Source of the DNA: JACOUT01 sp964580865
Lineage (GTDB): Bacteria > Myxococcota > UBA727 > VGSZ01
Direction of reading: 5' to 3'
DNA length: 64,000 nucleotides
NCBI GenBank assembly: GCA_964580865.1
Contig: CAZONM010000001.1
Coordinates: 1 to 64,000, forward strand
Below the pieces are notes generated by a model. The model searched no databases, was not told the origin of the DNA, and saw only the letters and a program-made list of their open reading frames with translations. This document shows, piece by piece, positions 16,812 through 24,476 of this stretch; the stretch's first letter is position 1, and each line of letters begins with the position of its first letter. A program made the position numbers and the translations under genes.

Positions 16812-17747
16812 TCAGCGCGCGATGAACGCGAGCCCGGCCACGGCGAGCACGATCAGCGCCGCCCCGCTCCACCGGTTGTGACGGCCCACCAGCACCACCA
16901 CGAGCGCGGCGCCCACCCCTGCGCCCGCGACGAGGATGGCCTCATGCGTCGCCGCCGCCGTCACCGCGGTCGGGAACAGCAGCGGCCCGAGGGCGACCGA
17001 GATGGTGGAGTCGGCCACGGACGCCCCGAGCAGATCGCCGGCCGCGAGCTGGGTGTTGCCCTTGCGCGCCGCGGTGAGCGCGACCACCAGCTCGGGTGCC
17101 GAGGTGCCGATCGACGCGCCGATGAACCCGACCACCAACGGCGGTGCGTCGAGCGCGGTCGCACCCCGCAGCACCCCATCGACCAGGAGAGCCGCGCCGC
17201 CGATGAGGCCGGCGAAGCCGACGGCGATGGTCAGGAGCTCACGCCCAATCGAGCGCGCTTGGGTGGCGCTCGACGGTGGCGCACGCTCGTCCCCAGACGG
17301 GCGCAGCGCCACCGCCATCGCCACGACGAAGAGCGCGAGCAGGAGCGCGGCGTCGAGCCGGCCGAAGTGACCGTCGGCCAAGAGCCAGGCGCCCACGCCG
17401 AGCGCGACGAGGGCGATGCCGAGTTGGAGCGCGGGCAGGCGTCGGCGCAGCACCAGCGGCGCGCCAACGATGGGCACGAGCGCGAACGCGAGCGTGATCT
17501 GCACGAACACCGAGCCATACGAGTCGCCCACGTTGATGTCGCCCTGGCCTCGGTAGGACGCGACGACGGAGTTGGCGATCTCCGGCAGGTCGGTGCCGAT
17601 GGCGACGAGCGTGAGCCCGATGGCGAAGGGCGAGAGCCCCAGGCGCGCCGCCAGCGCGATGCTGCCGCCCACCACTGCGTGGCTCGCCCACGCGGCAACC
17701 GCCACGCCGGCGCCGGCAAACAGGAGCGCAACGACCAGATCGGGCAC
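16812..17747 (-). CDS. CaCA superfamily cation exchanger (YrbG-like)
   Basis: A 311-residue membrane protein with ten or eleven hydrophobic helices in two inverted halves. Both alpha repeats are visible: GLTLVAIGTDLPEIANSVVASYRGQGD and GFIGASIGTSAPELVVALTAARKG, each followed by a second half-motif. Family members exchange Na+ or H+ for Ca2+. Unusually the two GN-x-x-GSN second half-motifs read GDSYGSVF and GDLLGASVAD, so a ligand Asn is Asp in both repeats. It is convergent with the GH15 gene, stops only 3 bases apart. Confidence 0.87.
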   Translation of the reverse strand: MPDLVVALLFAGAGVAVAAWASHAVVGGSIALAARLGLSPFAIGLTLVAIGTDLPEIANSVVASYRGQGDINVGDSYGSVFVQITLAFALVPIVGAPLVLRRRLPALQLGIALVALGVGAWLLADGHFGRLDAALLLALFVVAMAVALRPSGDERAPPSSATQARSIGRELLTIAVGFAGLIGGAALLVDGVLRGATALDAPPLVVGFIGASIGTSAPELVVALTAARKGNTQLAAGDLLGASVADSTISVALGPLLFPTAVTAAATHEAILVAGAGVGAALVVVLVGRHNRWSGAALIVLAVAGLAFIAR

Positions 17748-17813
17748 GCGCGCAGCCTACCCTTCCTGCCGGCAAGGGGCAGGGCGTTCGCGCGCAAGCT
17801 GCTCGGGCCCCCC

Positions 17814-17989
17814 ATGTCTTCCCCGCGGGCGTCGGTCGCGCTCAGCCTCCTGGCGTCACCGATCGCACCGGTGCTCGCGCTCGCCCTACGGCGCCGCCCG
17901 TTCCTCGCCGCCGGCCTCGACACCTTCGTCCTCGTCTCCGTCAGCGGCGTGGCGGCGGAGGGCGCGAGCCCCAGCACCGGGGCGCGCAC
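17814..17989 (+). pseudogene. Possible truncated membrane-protein gene start
   Basis: An ATG at 17814 opens a frame whose first about 45 residues look like a genuine membrane protein N-terminus (SLLASPIAPVLALALRRRP, then a second hydrophobic part LDTFVLVSVSGVA). After about residue 58 the frame becomes Arg-rich and resembles a wrong reading frame over the next gene. I read this as a gene fragment cut near the hairpin at 17990; the end coordinate is approximate and the identity is unknown. Confidence 0.3.
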
Positions 17990-18016
17990 GTTGGAGGGTT
18001 TGCGCCGCCCTCCAAC
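17990..18016. repeat. Perfect 9-bp stem hairpin
   Basis: GTTGGAGGG and CCCTCCAAC are exact inverted repeats around a 9-base loop, 17 bases before the next start codon. There is no T-run after it, so a terminator is uncertain; it could instead be an operator or hide the ribosome binding site of the 18034 gene. Confidence 0.5.
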
Positions 18017-18033
18017 ATTGCCACAGTGCCGGC

Positions 18034-18357
18034 GTGTCCACCGTCGTCGTCTCCCGCGCCAAGCTCTGGCTCTACCGCGCCGTCGCGGTCCACCTCGCCG
18101 TCACCGCGCTCACGGGCCTCGCGCTCTACGCGCGTCCCCTCGACGATCGCCCCGGCTTGTACGGCGAGGTCGTCAAAGAGTGGCTCGTGATGATCCACAA
18201 CGGCGAGTGGATCGGCCATCTGCTCTTCGGCAGGCGCTGGCTCACCGGCGTCGCGATCGGCGCCGCGCTCGCCTGGCCGCTGCTCCGGCACGCGCGCCGC
18301 GCGCTGGCCCCCGCCGCTAACCGATCCGACGTCCTCGACGACGCACGCCCCGGCTGA
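18034..18357 (+). CDS. Small two-helix membrane protein, possibly PepSY-associated/iron related
   Basis: A 107-residue protein from a GTG start, with two hydrophobic helices (AVAVHLAVTALTGLALYA at about 13-31 and WLTGVAIGAALAWPLL at about 68-83) separated by a loop with WLVMIHNGEWIGHLLFG. The helix with ALTGL and the His plus G-x-x-G pattern recall the membrane helices of PepSY proteins found with iron-reduction systems; this is only a resemblance. It lies 30 bases ahead of a promoter carrying a Fur-like box and before cytochrome genes. No firm family assignment. Confidence 0.55.
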   Translation: MSTVVVSRAKLWLYRAVAVHLAVTALTGLALYARPLDDRPGLYGEVVKEWLVMIHNGEWIGHLLFGRRWLTGVAIGAALAWPLLRHARRALAPAANRSDVLDDARPG

Positions 18358-18386
18358 CCGGTTGGCCCTCCTCGCCCCGCACGACC

Positions 18387-18415
18387 TTGACAGCGCGCGT
18401 TCGGTGCCGTACAAC
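18387..18415 (+). promoter_or_regulatory. Sigma-70-type promoter for the outer-membrane protein gene
   Basis: TTGACA (18387-18392, perfect -35) is followed after exactly 17 bases by TACAAC (18410-18415, 4 of 6 to TATAAT). A start of transcription would fall around 18422, inside the Fur-like box. It reads into the gene beginning at 18469. Confidence 0.6.
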
Positions 18416-18421
18416 GACTAC

Positions 18422-18440
18422 GATAACGATTATCACAATC
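18422..18440 (+). promoter_or_regulatory. Fur-box-like operator
   Basis: The 19 bases GATAACGATTATCACAATC match the E. coli Fur consensus GATAATGATAATCATTATC at 15 positions, and the left part (GATAA-N3-TTATC) is a perfect inverted repeat. Placed over the predicted transcription start, it would block RNA polymerase when Fur (or a Zur-like relative) is metal-bound. It is a striking AT-rich island in GC-rich DNA. Confidence 0.6.
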
Positions 18441-18468
18441 ACAACACGATCGCCACCACGGGACCCGC

Positions 18469-19281
18469 ATGCGCAGCCGCCGTCGCCACCTCCTCGCCGC
18501 CGCCCTCGTCGTCGCCACGGCGCTCCCGCTGGCGCAGGCCGCCCCCGCCACCGCCAGCGGCCGGCGCTTCACGTACACCTACGAGTCGCTGGTGCTCGCG
18601 CCCGGTCAGCTCGAGCTCGAGCCCTGGACCACCTTCCGCGGCGGGCGCGAGGAGCTGTACCTGCGCTTCGACGAGCGCATCGAGCTCGAGGTGGGCGTGA
18701 TCGAGAACGTGCAGATGGCGTGGTACCTGAACGCCAAGGCCGTCACCGAGGCCGCCGGGCCCGCGCTCAAGAAGGAGCTCGAGTTCACCGGGGTGTCGAA
18801 CGAGTGGAAGTGGAAGATCCTCGACCCCGTGGCCGACCCCGTGGGCCTGGCGCTCTACGGCGAGTGGACGGCGGCGCCGTCCGAGGCCGAGCTCGAGGCC
18901 AAGGTCATCGTCGACAAGCGCTTCGGCGACCTCATCGCCGCCGTGAACGTGGTGGGCGAGGTGGAGTGGGAGCTCGAGGAGCCCGGCGAGGTGGAGCAGG
19001 AGCTGGTGCTCGAGGTCGACGCCGGCCTCGCGTACCTGATCACGCCCGCCTTGGGGCTCGGCCTCGAGCTCGTCGACCACACCGACTTCGGCGGCGAGGG
19101 CTTCGAGCACTCCGCCGTCTTCGCCGGGCCCACCATCAGCTACGCGGGCGAGCGCTTCTGGGCCGCCGTCAGCGTGCTGCCCCAGGTGGTCGACCTCGGT
19201 CGCCTCGGCACCGCCGAGCTGCAAGACCTCCATCACCACGAGCGCATCAGCGCGCGTGTGCTGCTCGGCTTCGAGCTGTAA
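18469..19281 (+). CDS. Outer-membrane beta-barrel-like protein, probably iron-regulated
   Basis: A 270-residue protein with a signal peptide (HLLAAALVVATALPLAQAAPATA) and a mature part of alternating strands ending in the aromatic/hydrophobic C-terminus ARVLLGFEL, typical for outer-membrane insertion. The strands are unusually rich in Glu (ELELEPWTTF, LEVDAGLAYL). The sequence recalls uncharacterised outer-membrane proteins that begin with 'FTYTYESLVLAPGQLELEPWTT'; function unknown. The gene has its own sigma-70 promoter with a Fur-like box. A cytochrome c gene follows after 18 bases, so the pair may be cotranscribed. Confidence 0.7.
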   Translation: MRSRRRHLLAAALVVATALPLAQAAPATASGRRFTYTYESLVLAPGQLELEPWTTFRGGREELYLRFDERIELEVGVIENVQMAWYLNAKAVTEAAGPALKKELEFTGVSNEWKWKILDPVADPVGLALYGEWTAAPSEAELEAKVIVDKRFGDLIAAVNVVGEVEWELEEPGEVEQELVLEVDAGLAYLITPALGLGLELVDHTDFGGEGFEHSAVFAGPTISYAGERFWAAVSVLPQVVDLGRLGTAELQDLHHHERISARVLLGFEL

Positions 19282-19299
19282 TCGCGAGGAGCGCGCACC

Positions 19300-19668
19300 G
19301 TGGCAGCACCGTCACCGTCGACCCGAGCAGGCGCCATCGCCCTGGCGGCGCTGGCGCTCGTCGTGGCGACGGCGTGCGCCACGCTGGCCGAGCCCACGCC
19401 CGTGGACGCGGCGTGGGCCGCGACGCGCTGGCCCGACGCCACCGAGGATGAGCTCCGGCGTGGGCGCGCGCTCTACGTCAAGCGCTGCGCGGGCTGTCAC
19501 GCGCTGCGCCTGCCCGAGCGCTACCCGTCGAGCACCTGGGCCGAGCACGTCGATGAGATGGCCAAGCGCGCCAAGCTGCCCGGCGACGAGCGCGAGGTGA
19601 TGCTGCGCTACCTCGTGACCATGAGCCGGCCCGATCGGCCCACGGAGGTCACCGCCTCGTCGCGCTGA
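19300..19668 (+). CDS. Small monohaem c-type cytochrome, probably a lipoprotein
   Basis: A 122-residue exported protein from a GTG start with GAGGA 11 bases upstream. The signal ends in a lipobox-like VATAC (Cys26). One haem-attachment site, CAGCH at 63-67, sits in GRALYVKRCAGCHALRLPERYP, typical of short class I cytochromes. It would carry electrons on the periplasmic side, possibly toward the nitrate reductase encoded next, but this is inference. It is 18 bases downstream of the presumed Fur-regulated gene. Confidence 0.75.
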   Translation: MAAPSPSTRAGAIALAALALVVATACATLAEPTPVDAAWAATRWPDATEDELRRGRALYVKRCAGCHALRLPERYPSSTWAEHVDEMAKRAKLPGDEREVMLRYLVTMSRPDRPTEVTASSR

Positions 19669-19806
19669 CCGGTGCGGCGCCTTGCCACAGCGGCAGATCA
19701 CCGCGGCGTTCGGCCGCGCCGGCGTCGACGACGCCTGCGCGTCCGAACGCGGCGCCGGAGGCCTCCGTTGCCGGTCGGCAAAACGCCGCGCCTGGCGCCG
19801 TGCGGT

Positions 19807-19824
19807 TGTAAGTAGCGTGTAAGT
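19807..19824 (+). promoter_or_regulatory. Tandem heptamer operator upstream of the nar operon
   Basis: TGTAAGT-AGCG-TGTAAGT is a perfect 7-bp direct repeat with 4-bp spacing (11-bp period), 87 bases before narC. This is the geometry of PhoB boxes and of SARP/BTAD-type activator sites, which lie 8-10 bases upstream of the -10 hexamer. Eight bases further is TTACCC or, shifted, TGTTAC, a weak -10. The winged-helix regulator at 31167-33416 is a plausible binder. Confidence 0.5.
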
Positions 19825-19910
19825 CGCCGGTGTTACCCACCGACCGTCAAGCCAGCGCTCCATCGCGTCCACCACGGGCGCGAGCAGGCGGCGCCGGAGG
19901 TCTGGTGGGT

Positions 19911-20789
19911 ATGACCAAGCACAGCACCAAGCACAGCCTTCTTCCACGGCGACTCACGGCCCTCGCGGCCGCGGCGGTCGCATGCGCGTTCTCGGCCCCG
20001 GCCAACGCGGCCACGGGCGAGGAGAACTACGCGAAGATCTGCGCCGCCTGCCACTCCATCGGTGGCGGCAGGCTCGTGGGCCCCGACCTCGCTGGCGTGA
20101 CCACGCGCCGCTCCGAGGAGTGGCTCGTCAAGTTCATCAAGTCGCCGAAGGCCATGATCGACGCCGGTGACGCCGACGCCGTGGCGCTGTTCAAGGAATA
20201 CAACCTGGTGATGCCCGACCCGCAGTACACCGAGGCGGAGATCAAGGACATCGTCGCGTACCTCGCCACCAAGAGCGGCGCCGCCGCCGTGGCGCCCACG
20301 CCGCCGCCGCCGCCCAAGGAGGCGTCGCCGGCCGAGATCGCGCGCGGCCAGAACCTGTTTCAGGGCCTCGAGCGCCTGAAGAACGGCGGCCCCGCCTGCA
20401 ACTCGTGCCACCACGTCAAGAACGACGCCGTCATCGGCGGCGGCGTCTTGGCCAAGGAGCTGACCACGGTGTTCAGCACCATGGGCACGCCCGGCATCAA
20501 CGCCATCCTCGGCAAGCCGCCCTTCCCGGTGATGGCCGCCGCCTACGCCGAGCACCCGCTCACCGACGACGAGTCGGCCGCGCTCGTCGGCTTCCTGCAG
20601 GACGCCGACAAGAAGCACGAGCTGCAGCAGCCGCGCGACTACGGCTTCCGCCTGGTGTGGAGCGGCGCCGCCGCGCTGGTGCCGCTCATGGGCCTGTACT
20701 CGCTCATCTGGCGCAAGCGCAAGGTGCGCCCCGTGAACGAGAAGGTCTTCGATCGTCAGGTCAAGGGCGGCGACGACGTCGCGCAGTAA
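19911..20789 (+). CDS. narC: Dihaem cytochrome c associated with nitrate reductase
   Basis: A 292-residue protein: signal peptide (1-33), first haem site CAACH at 44-48 in NYAKICAACHSIGGGRLVGPDL, a Pro-rich linker, second haem site CNSCH in GGPACNSCHHVKND, and a C-terminal membrane anchor (LVWSGAAALVPLMGLYSLIW) followed by a basic tail. It is the first gene of a narC-G-H-J-I order, as known from Thermus, where NarC is the dihaem cytochrome of the nitrate reductase complex. It probably passes electrons between the quinol pool or cytochromes and NarI. ATG at 19911 is preferred because it starts the signal peptide, with GGAGG upstream. Confidence 0.88.
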   Translation: MTKHSTKHSLLPRRLTALAAAAVACAFSAPANAATGEENYAKICAACHSIGGGRLVGPDLAGVTTRRSEEWLVKFIKSPKAMIDAGDADAVALFKEYNLVMPDPQYTEAEIKDIVAYLATKSGAAAVAPTPPPPPKEASPAEIARGQNLFQGLERLKNGGPACNSCHHVKNDAVIGGGVLAKELTTVFSTMGTPGINAILGKPPFPVMAAAYAEHPLTDDESAALVGFLQDADKKHELQQPRDYGFRLVWSGAAALVPLMGLYSLIWRKRKVRPVNEKVFDRQVKGGDDVAQ

Positions 20790-20845
20790 CCGTCCCATCG
20801 CGTTCGCTTCGATTTCCCAGGAACGAGAGCTGAAGAGGTAGTGCC

Positions 20846-23800
20846 ATGAGCTGGATTCAGGACATCATCTCGCCCGAGACGCGCCAGTGGGAGGAGTTCT
20901 ACCGGAACCGCTTCCAGCACGACCGCATCGTGCGCAGCACCCACGGCGTGAACTGCACGGGCGGTTGCTCGTGGCAGATCCACGTCAAGGACGGCATCGT
21001 CGTGTGGGAGACGCAGCAGCTCGACTACCCGCTGCTCGAGGACTCGCTGCCGCCCTACGAGCCCCGCGGCTGCCAGCGCGGCATCTCGTACTCCTGGTAC
21101 TTGTACAGCCCGCTGCGCATCAAGTACCCGCTGATCCGCGGCGCGCTCCTCGACGCGTTCGAGAAGGAGAAGGCGGCCGCCAAGGGTGACGCCGTCGTCG
21201 CGTGGGAGAACCTGCAGAAGGATCCGAAGAAGCGCCAGAGCTACCAGACGGCGCGCGGCAAGGGCGGCTTCCGCCGCACCACGTGGGACACCGTGCTCGA
21301 GCTCATGGGCGCGGCCAACATCTACACCGCCAAGAAGTACGGCCCCGATCGCGTGTTCGGCTTCTCGCCCATCCCGGCGATGTCGATGCTCTCCTACGCG
21401 GCGGGCGCGCGCTTCCTGCAGCTGTTCGGCGGCGTCAACCTGAGCTTCTACGACTGGTACTGCGACCTGCCCACGGCGTTCCCCGAGATCTGGGGCGAGC
21501 AGACCGACGTGTGCGAGAGCGCCGACTGGTACAACTCGAAGCTCATCGCCGACATGGGCGCGTGCCTCAACATGACGCGCACGCCCGACTGCCACTTCTT
21601 CGCCGAGGCGCGCCACAACGGCACCAAGGCGGTGGTGTTCTCGCCGGACTTCAGCCAGGTCTGCAAGTACGCCGATCAGTGGGTGCCCCTGCACGCCGGC
21701 AGCGACGCGGCGTTCTGGATGGCCACCACGCACGTGGTGCTCAAGGAGTTCCACCACGACAAGGCCACGCCGTACTTCATCGACTACTGCAAGAAGTACA
21801 CGGACAGCCCGTACCTGGTGCACCTCGACAAGGAGGGCGATCACTACAAGCCCGGTCGCCTGGTGCGCGCCAACGAGATCGCCAAGTGGAAGGATCTCGA
21901 CAACGGCGACTGGAAGTTCCTGAACATCGACGGCAAGTCGAACGAGCTCGTCATCCCCAAGGGCAGCATGGGCCACCGCTGGGACAAGACCCAGGGCAAC
22001 TGGAACATGCTCCACGAGAACGCGGCCGACAACAAGCCGTACGACCCGATGCTGACGCTGCTCGGCAACCGCGACGACACGCTCGCCTGCGAGTTCACCG
22101 AGTTCGGCCTCGACAAGACCGTGCTGCGCAACGTGCCCGTGCGCATGCTCGAGACCGCCAACGGCAAGGTGCCGGTCACCACGGTGTACGACCTGATCAT
22201 GGGTCAGTACGGCGTGGGCCGCGGGCTGCCGGGTGACTACCCGAAGGACTACACCGACAAGAACCAGGCCTACACGCCGGCGTGGCAGGAGATCTTCACC
22301 GGCATCGACTCGAAGACGGTGCTGCAGTTCGCGCGCGAGTGGGCCAACACCGCCGAGACCACGCAAGGCAAGTGCATGGTCATCGTCGGCGCCGGCATCA
22401 ACCACTGGTACCACGCGAACCTGATGTACCGCTCGGCGGCCATGGCGCTGATGCTGTGCGGCTGCGTGGGTCGCAATGGTGGCGGCCTCAACCACTACGT
22501 CGGGCAAGAGAAGCTGGCGCCCGTCGACTCGTGGGCGTCCATCGCGTTCGCCAAGGACTGGCAGGGCCCGAGCCGCCTGCAGCAGGCGCCCCTGTGGCAC
22601 TACATCAACACCTGCCAGTACCGCTACGACGGGCAGTTCTCCCGCTACAACGCCGTGCCGAAGAACGAGCGCACGTCGATGCACACGGCGGACACGATCT
22701 TCCAGTCGGTGCGCAACGGCTGGATGCCCTTCTACCCGCAGTTCGAGGCTAGCCCCATCGAGCTGTGCAAGGACGCGGAGAAGGCCGGCGCCAAGAGCGA
22801 CGCCGACATCGTCAACCACGTGGTGGGCAAGCTGAAGGACAAGTCGCTCGGCTACTCGGTCGGCGACCCCGACAGCGAGAAGAACTTCCCGCGCGTTTGG
22901 TACATCTGGCGCGGCAACGCGATCATGGGCTCCATGAAGGGCCACGAGTACGCGCTCAAGCACTACTTGGGCACGCACTCGAACGCCATCGGCAAGGACA
23001 GCGACGAGCACCCGAAGGAAGTGAAGTGGCACGACGTCGCGCCCACCGGCAAGATGGACCTGATCGTCGACCTGAACTTCCGCATGGATTCGTCGGCGCT
23101 CTACTCCGACATCGTGCTGCCGGCGGCCTCTTGGTACGAGAAGGCCGACCTGAACTCGACCGACCTGCACTCGTTCATCCACCCGCTCTCGGCCGCCGTC
23201 GCCCCCGTGTGGGAGTCGAAGTCCGACTGGGAGATCTTCAAGGCGCTCGCCAAGGCGACCTCCGACGCCGCCAAGGTGCACCTGCCCGGCGTGCAGAAGG
23301 ACATCGTGGCCACGCCGCTGTCCCACGACAGCGCCGATGAGATCACGCAGCCGCGCATCAAGGATTGGTATCGCGGCGAGTGCGAGCCCGTGCCCGGCAA
23401 GTCGATGCACAAGCTCGGCGTGGTCGAGCGCGACTACACGAAGCTGTACGAGAAGTACGTCACGTACGGCGAGGGCGTCCGCAAGAGCGGCCTCGGCGCG
23501 CACGGCACGCACTACCGGTGCGAGGAGGAGTACGACCAGCTCCTCTCGTCGAACCACTTCCCGAAGGAGACGTTCAACGGCAAGGTCTATCCGTCGCTCA
23601 AGGAGGACAACCAGGCGGCCAACGTGCTCCTGCACATGTCCACCCTGACCAACGGCGCCTGCACCGTGAAGGCGTACCAGGAGATGGAGAAGAAGACCGG
23701 CCTGAAGCTGGTCGACCTCGCCGCCGGCTCCGAGGACGTGCGCATCACCTACGAGGACCTGCAGGCGCAGCCGCGGCGCTACAACACGGCGCCGGCGTGG

Positions 23801-24463
23801 TCGGGCCTGATGAACAACGGCCGCGCCTACGCGCCCTACACGTACAACTACGACAAGATGGTGCCGTGGCGCACGCTGACGGGCCGCCAGCACTTCTACC
23901 TCGACCAGGATCTGTACCTGGCCTACGGCGAGCACCTGCCCACCTACAAGCCCTCGCCCAAGCCCGAGGCTTACGGTGACCTGAAGGAGACGTTGAAGGG
24001 TGGCCAGGCGCTGGCGCTCAACTGCCTGACGCCGCACGGCAAGTGGCACATCCACTCGACGTACATGGAGAACCACCGGATGCTCACCCTGTCGCGCGGC
24101 TGCGAGCCGTGCTGGATGAGCGAGGTGGACGCGCAGCAGCTCGGTATCCAGGACAACGACTGGGTCGAGGTCTACAACGACCACGGCGTGTACTGCACGC
24201 GCGCGTCGGTGAGCTCGCGTATCCCGCGCGGCGTGTGCATCGTGTACCACGTGCCCGAGCGCACCGTGGGCATCCCGAAGTCGCAGGTGCGCGGCAATCG
24301 GCGCGCCGGCGGTCACAACAGCTTTACGCGTATCCACCTCAAGCCCAACTACTTGAGCGGCGGCTACGGGCAGTTCAGCTACCACTTCAACTACTGGGGT
24401 CCCATTGCGCCGCAGCGGGACACGCACGTGGTCGTGAAGAAAATGACCAAGGTCGTCTTCTGA
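20846..24463 (+). CDS. narG: Respiratory nitrate reductase alpha subunit
   Basis: NarG reduces nitrate to nitrite at a molybdenum bis-MGD centre. The 1205-residue product has the FS0 cluster ligands His33, Cys37, Cys41 and Cys76 with exactly the spacing of E. coli NarG (4, 4, 35). The Mo-ligating Asp region reads SFYDWYCDLP (about 200-209), and GEQTDV, SADWYNS, GAGINHWYH, CVGRNGGG, LYSDIVLPAASWYEK and LTPHGKWHIHSTY are conserved throughout. No Tat signal is present, so it faces the cytoplasm like the E. coli enzyme. It is slightly shorter than E. coli NarG (1247). GAGCTGAAGAGGT lies ahead of the ATG. narH follows after 13 bases. Confidence 0.97.
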   Translation: MSWIQDIISPETRQWEEFYRNRFQHDRIVRSTHGVNCTGGCSWQIHVKDGIVVWETQQLDYPLLEDSLPPYEPRGCQRGISYSWYLYSPLRIKYPLIRGALLDAFEKEKAAAKGDAVVAWENLQKDPKKRQSYQTARGKGGFRRTTWDTVLELMGAANIYTAKKYGPDRVFGFSPIPAMSMLSYAAGARFLQLFGGVNLSFYDWYCDLPTAFPEIWGEQTDVCESADWYNSKLIADMGACLNMTRTPDCHFFAEARHNGTKAVVFSPDFSQVCKYADQWVPLHAGSDAAFWMATTHVVLKEFHHDKATPYFIDYCKKYTDSPYLVHLDKEGDHYKPGRLVRANEIAKWKDLDNGDWKFLNIDGKSNELVIPKGSMGHRWDKTQGNWNMLHENAADNKPYDPMLTLLGNRDDTLACEFTEFGLDKTVLRNVPVRMLETANGKVPVTTVYDLIMGQYGVGRGLPGDYPKDYTDKNQAYTPAWQEIFTGIDSKTVLQFAREWANTAETTQGKCMVIVGAGINHWYHANLMYRSAAMALMLCGCVGRNGGGLNHYVGQEKLAPVDSWASIAFAKDWQGPSRLQQAPLWHYINTCQYRYDGQFSRYNAVPKNERTSMHTADTIFQSVRNGWMPFYPQFEASPIELCKDAEKAGAKSDADIVNHVVGKLKDKSLGYSVGDPDSEKNFPRVWYIWRGNAIMGSMKGHEYALKHYLGTHSNAIGKDSDEHPKEVKWHDVAPTGKMDLIVDLNFRMDSSALYSDIVLPAASWYEKADLNSTDLHSFIHPLSAAVAPVWESKSDWEIFKALAKATSDAAKVHLPGVQKDIVATPLSHDSADEITQPRIKDWYRGECEPVPGKSMHKLGVVERDYTKLYEKYVTYGEGVRKSGLGAHGTHYRCEEEYDQLLSSNHFPKETFNGKVYPSLKEDNQAANVLLHMSTLTNGACTVKAYQEMEKKTGLKLVDLAAGSEDVRITYEDLQAQPRRYNTAPAWSGLMNNGRAYAPYTYNYDKMVPWRTLTGRQHFYLDQDLYLAYGEHLPTYKPSPKPEAYGDLKETLKGGQALALNCLTPHGKWHIHSTYMENHRMLTLSRGCEPCWMSEVDAQQLGIQDNDWVEVYNDHGVYCTRASVSSRIPRGVCIVYHVPERTVGIPKSQVRGNRRAGGHNSFTRIHLKPNYLSGGYGQFSYHFNYWGPIAPQRDTHVVVKKMTKVVF

Positions 24464-24476
24464 GGAGAGGTGAGAG

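Noticed and set aside
19669..19910. FNR box upstream of narC
   Set aside because: Searched by eye for TTGAT-N4-ATCAA; no match, only the tandem TGTAAGT repeat.
20756..24427. 1223-codon open frame antisense to narG
   Set aside because: GC-rich codon bias leaves the opposite strand open; the antisense product is His/Arg/Val-rich with no domain, while narG is unmistakable.
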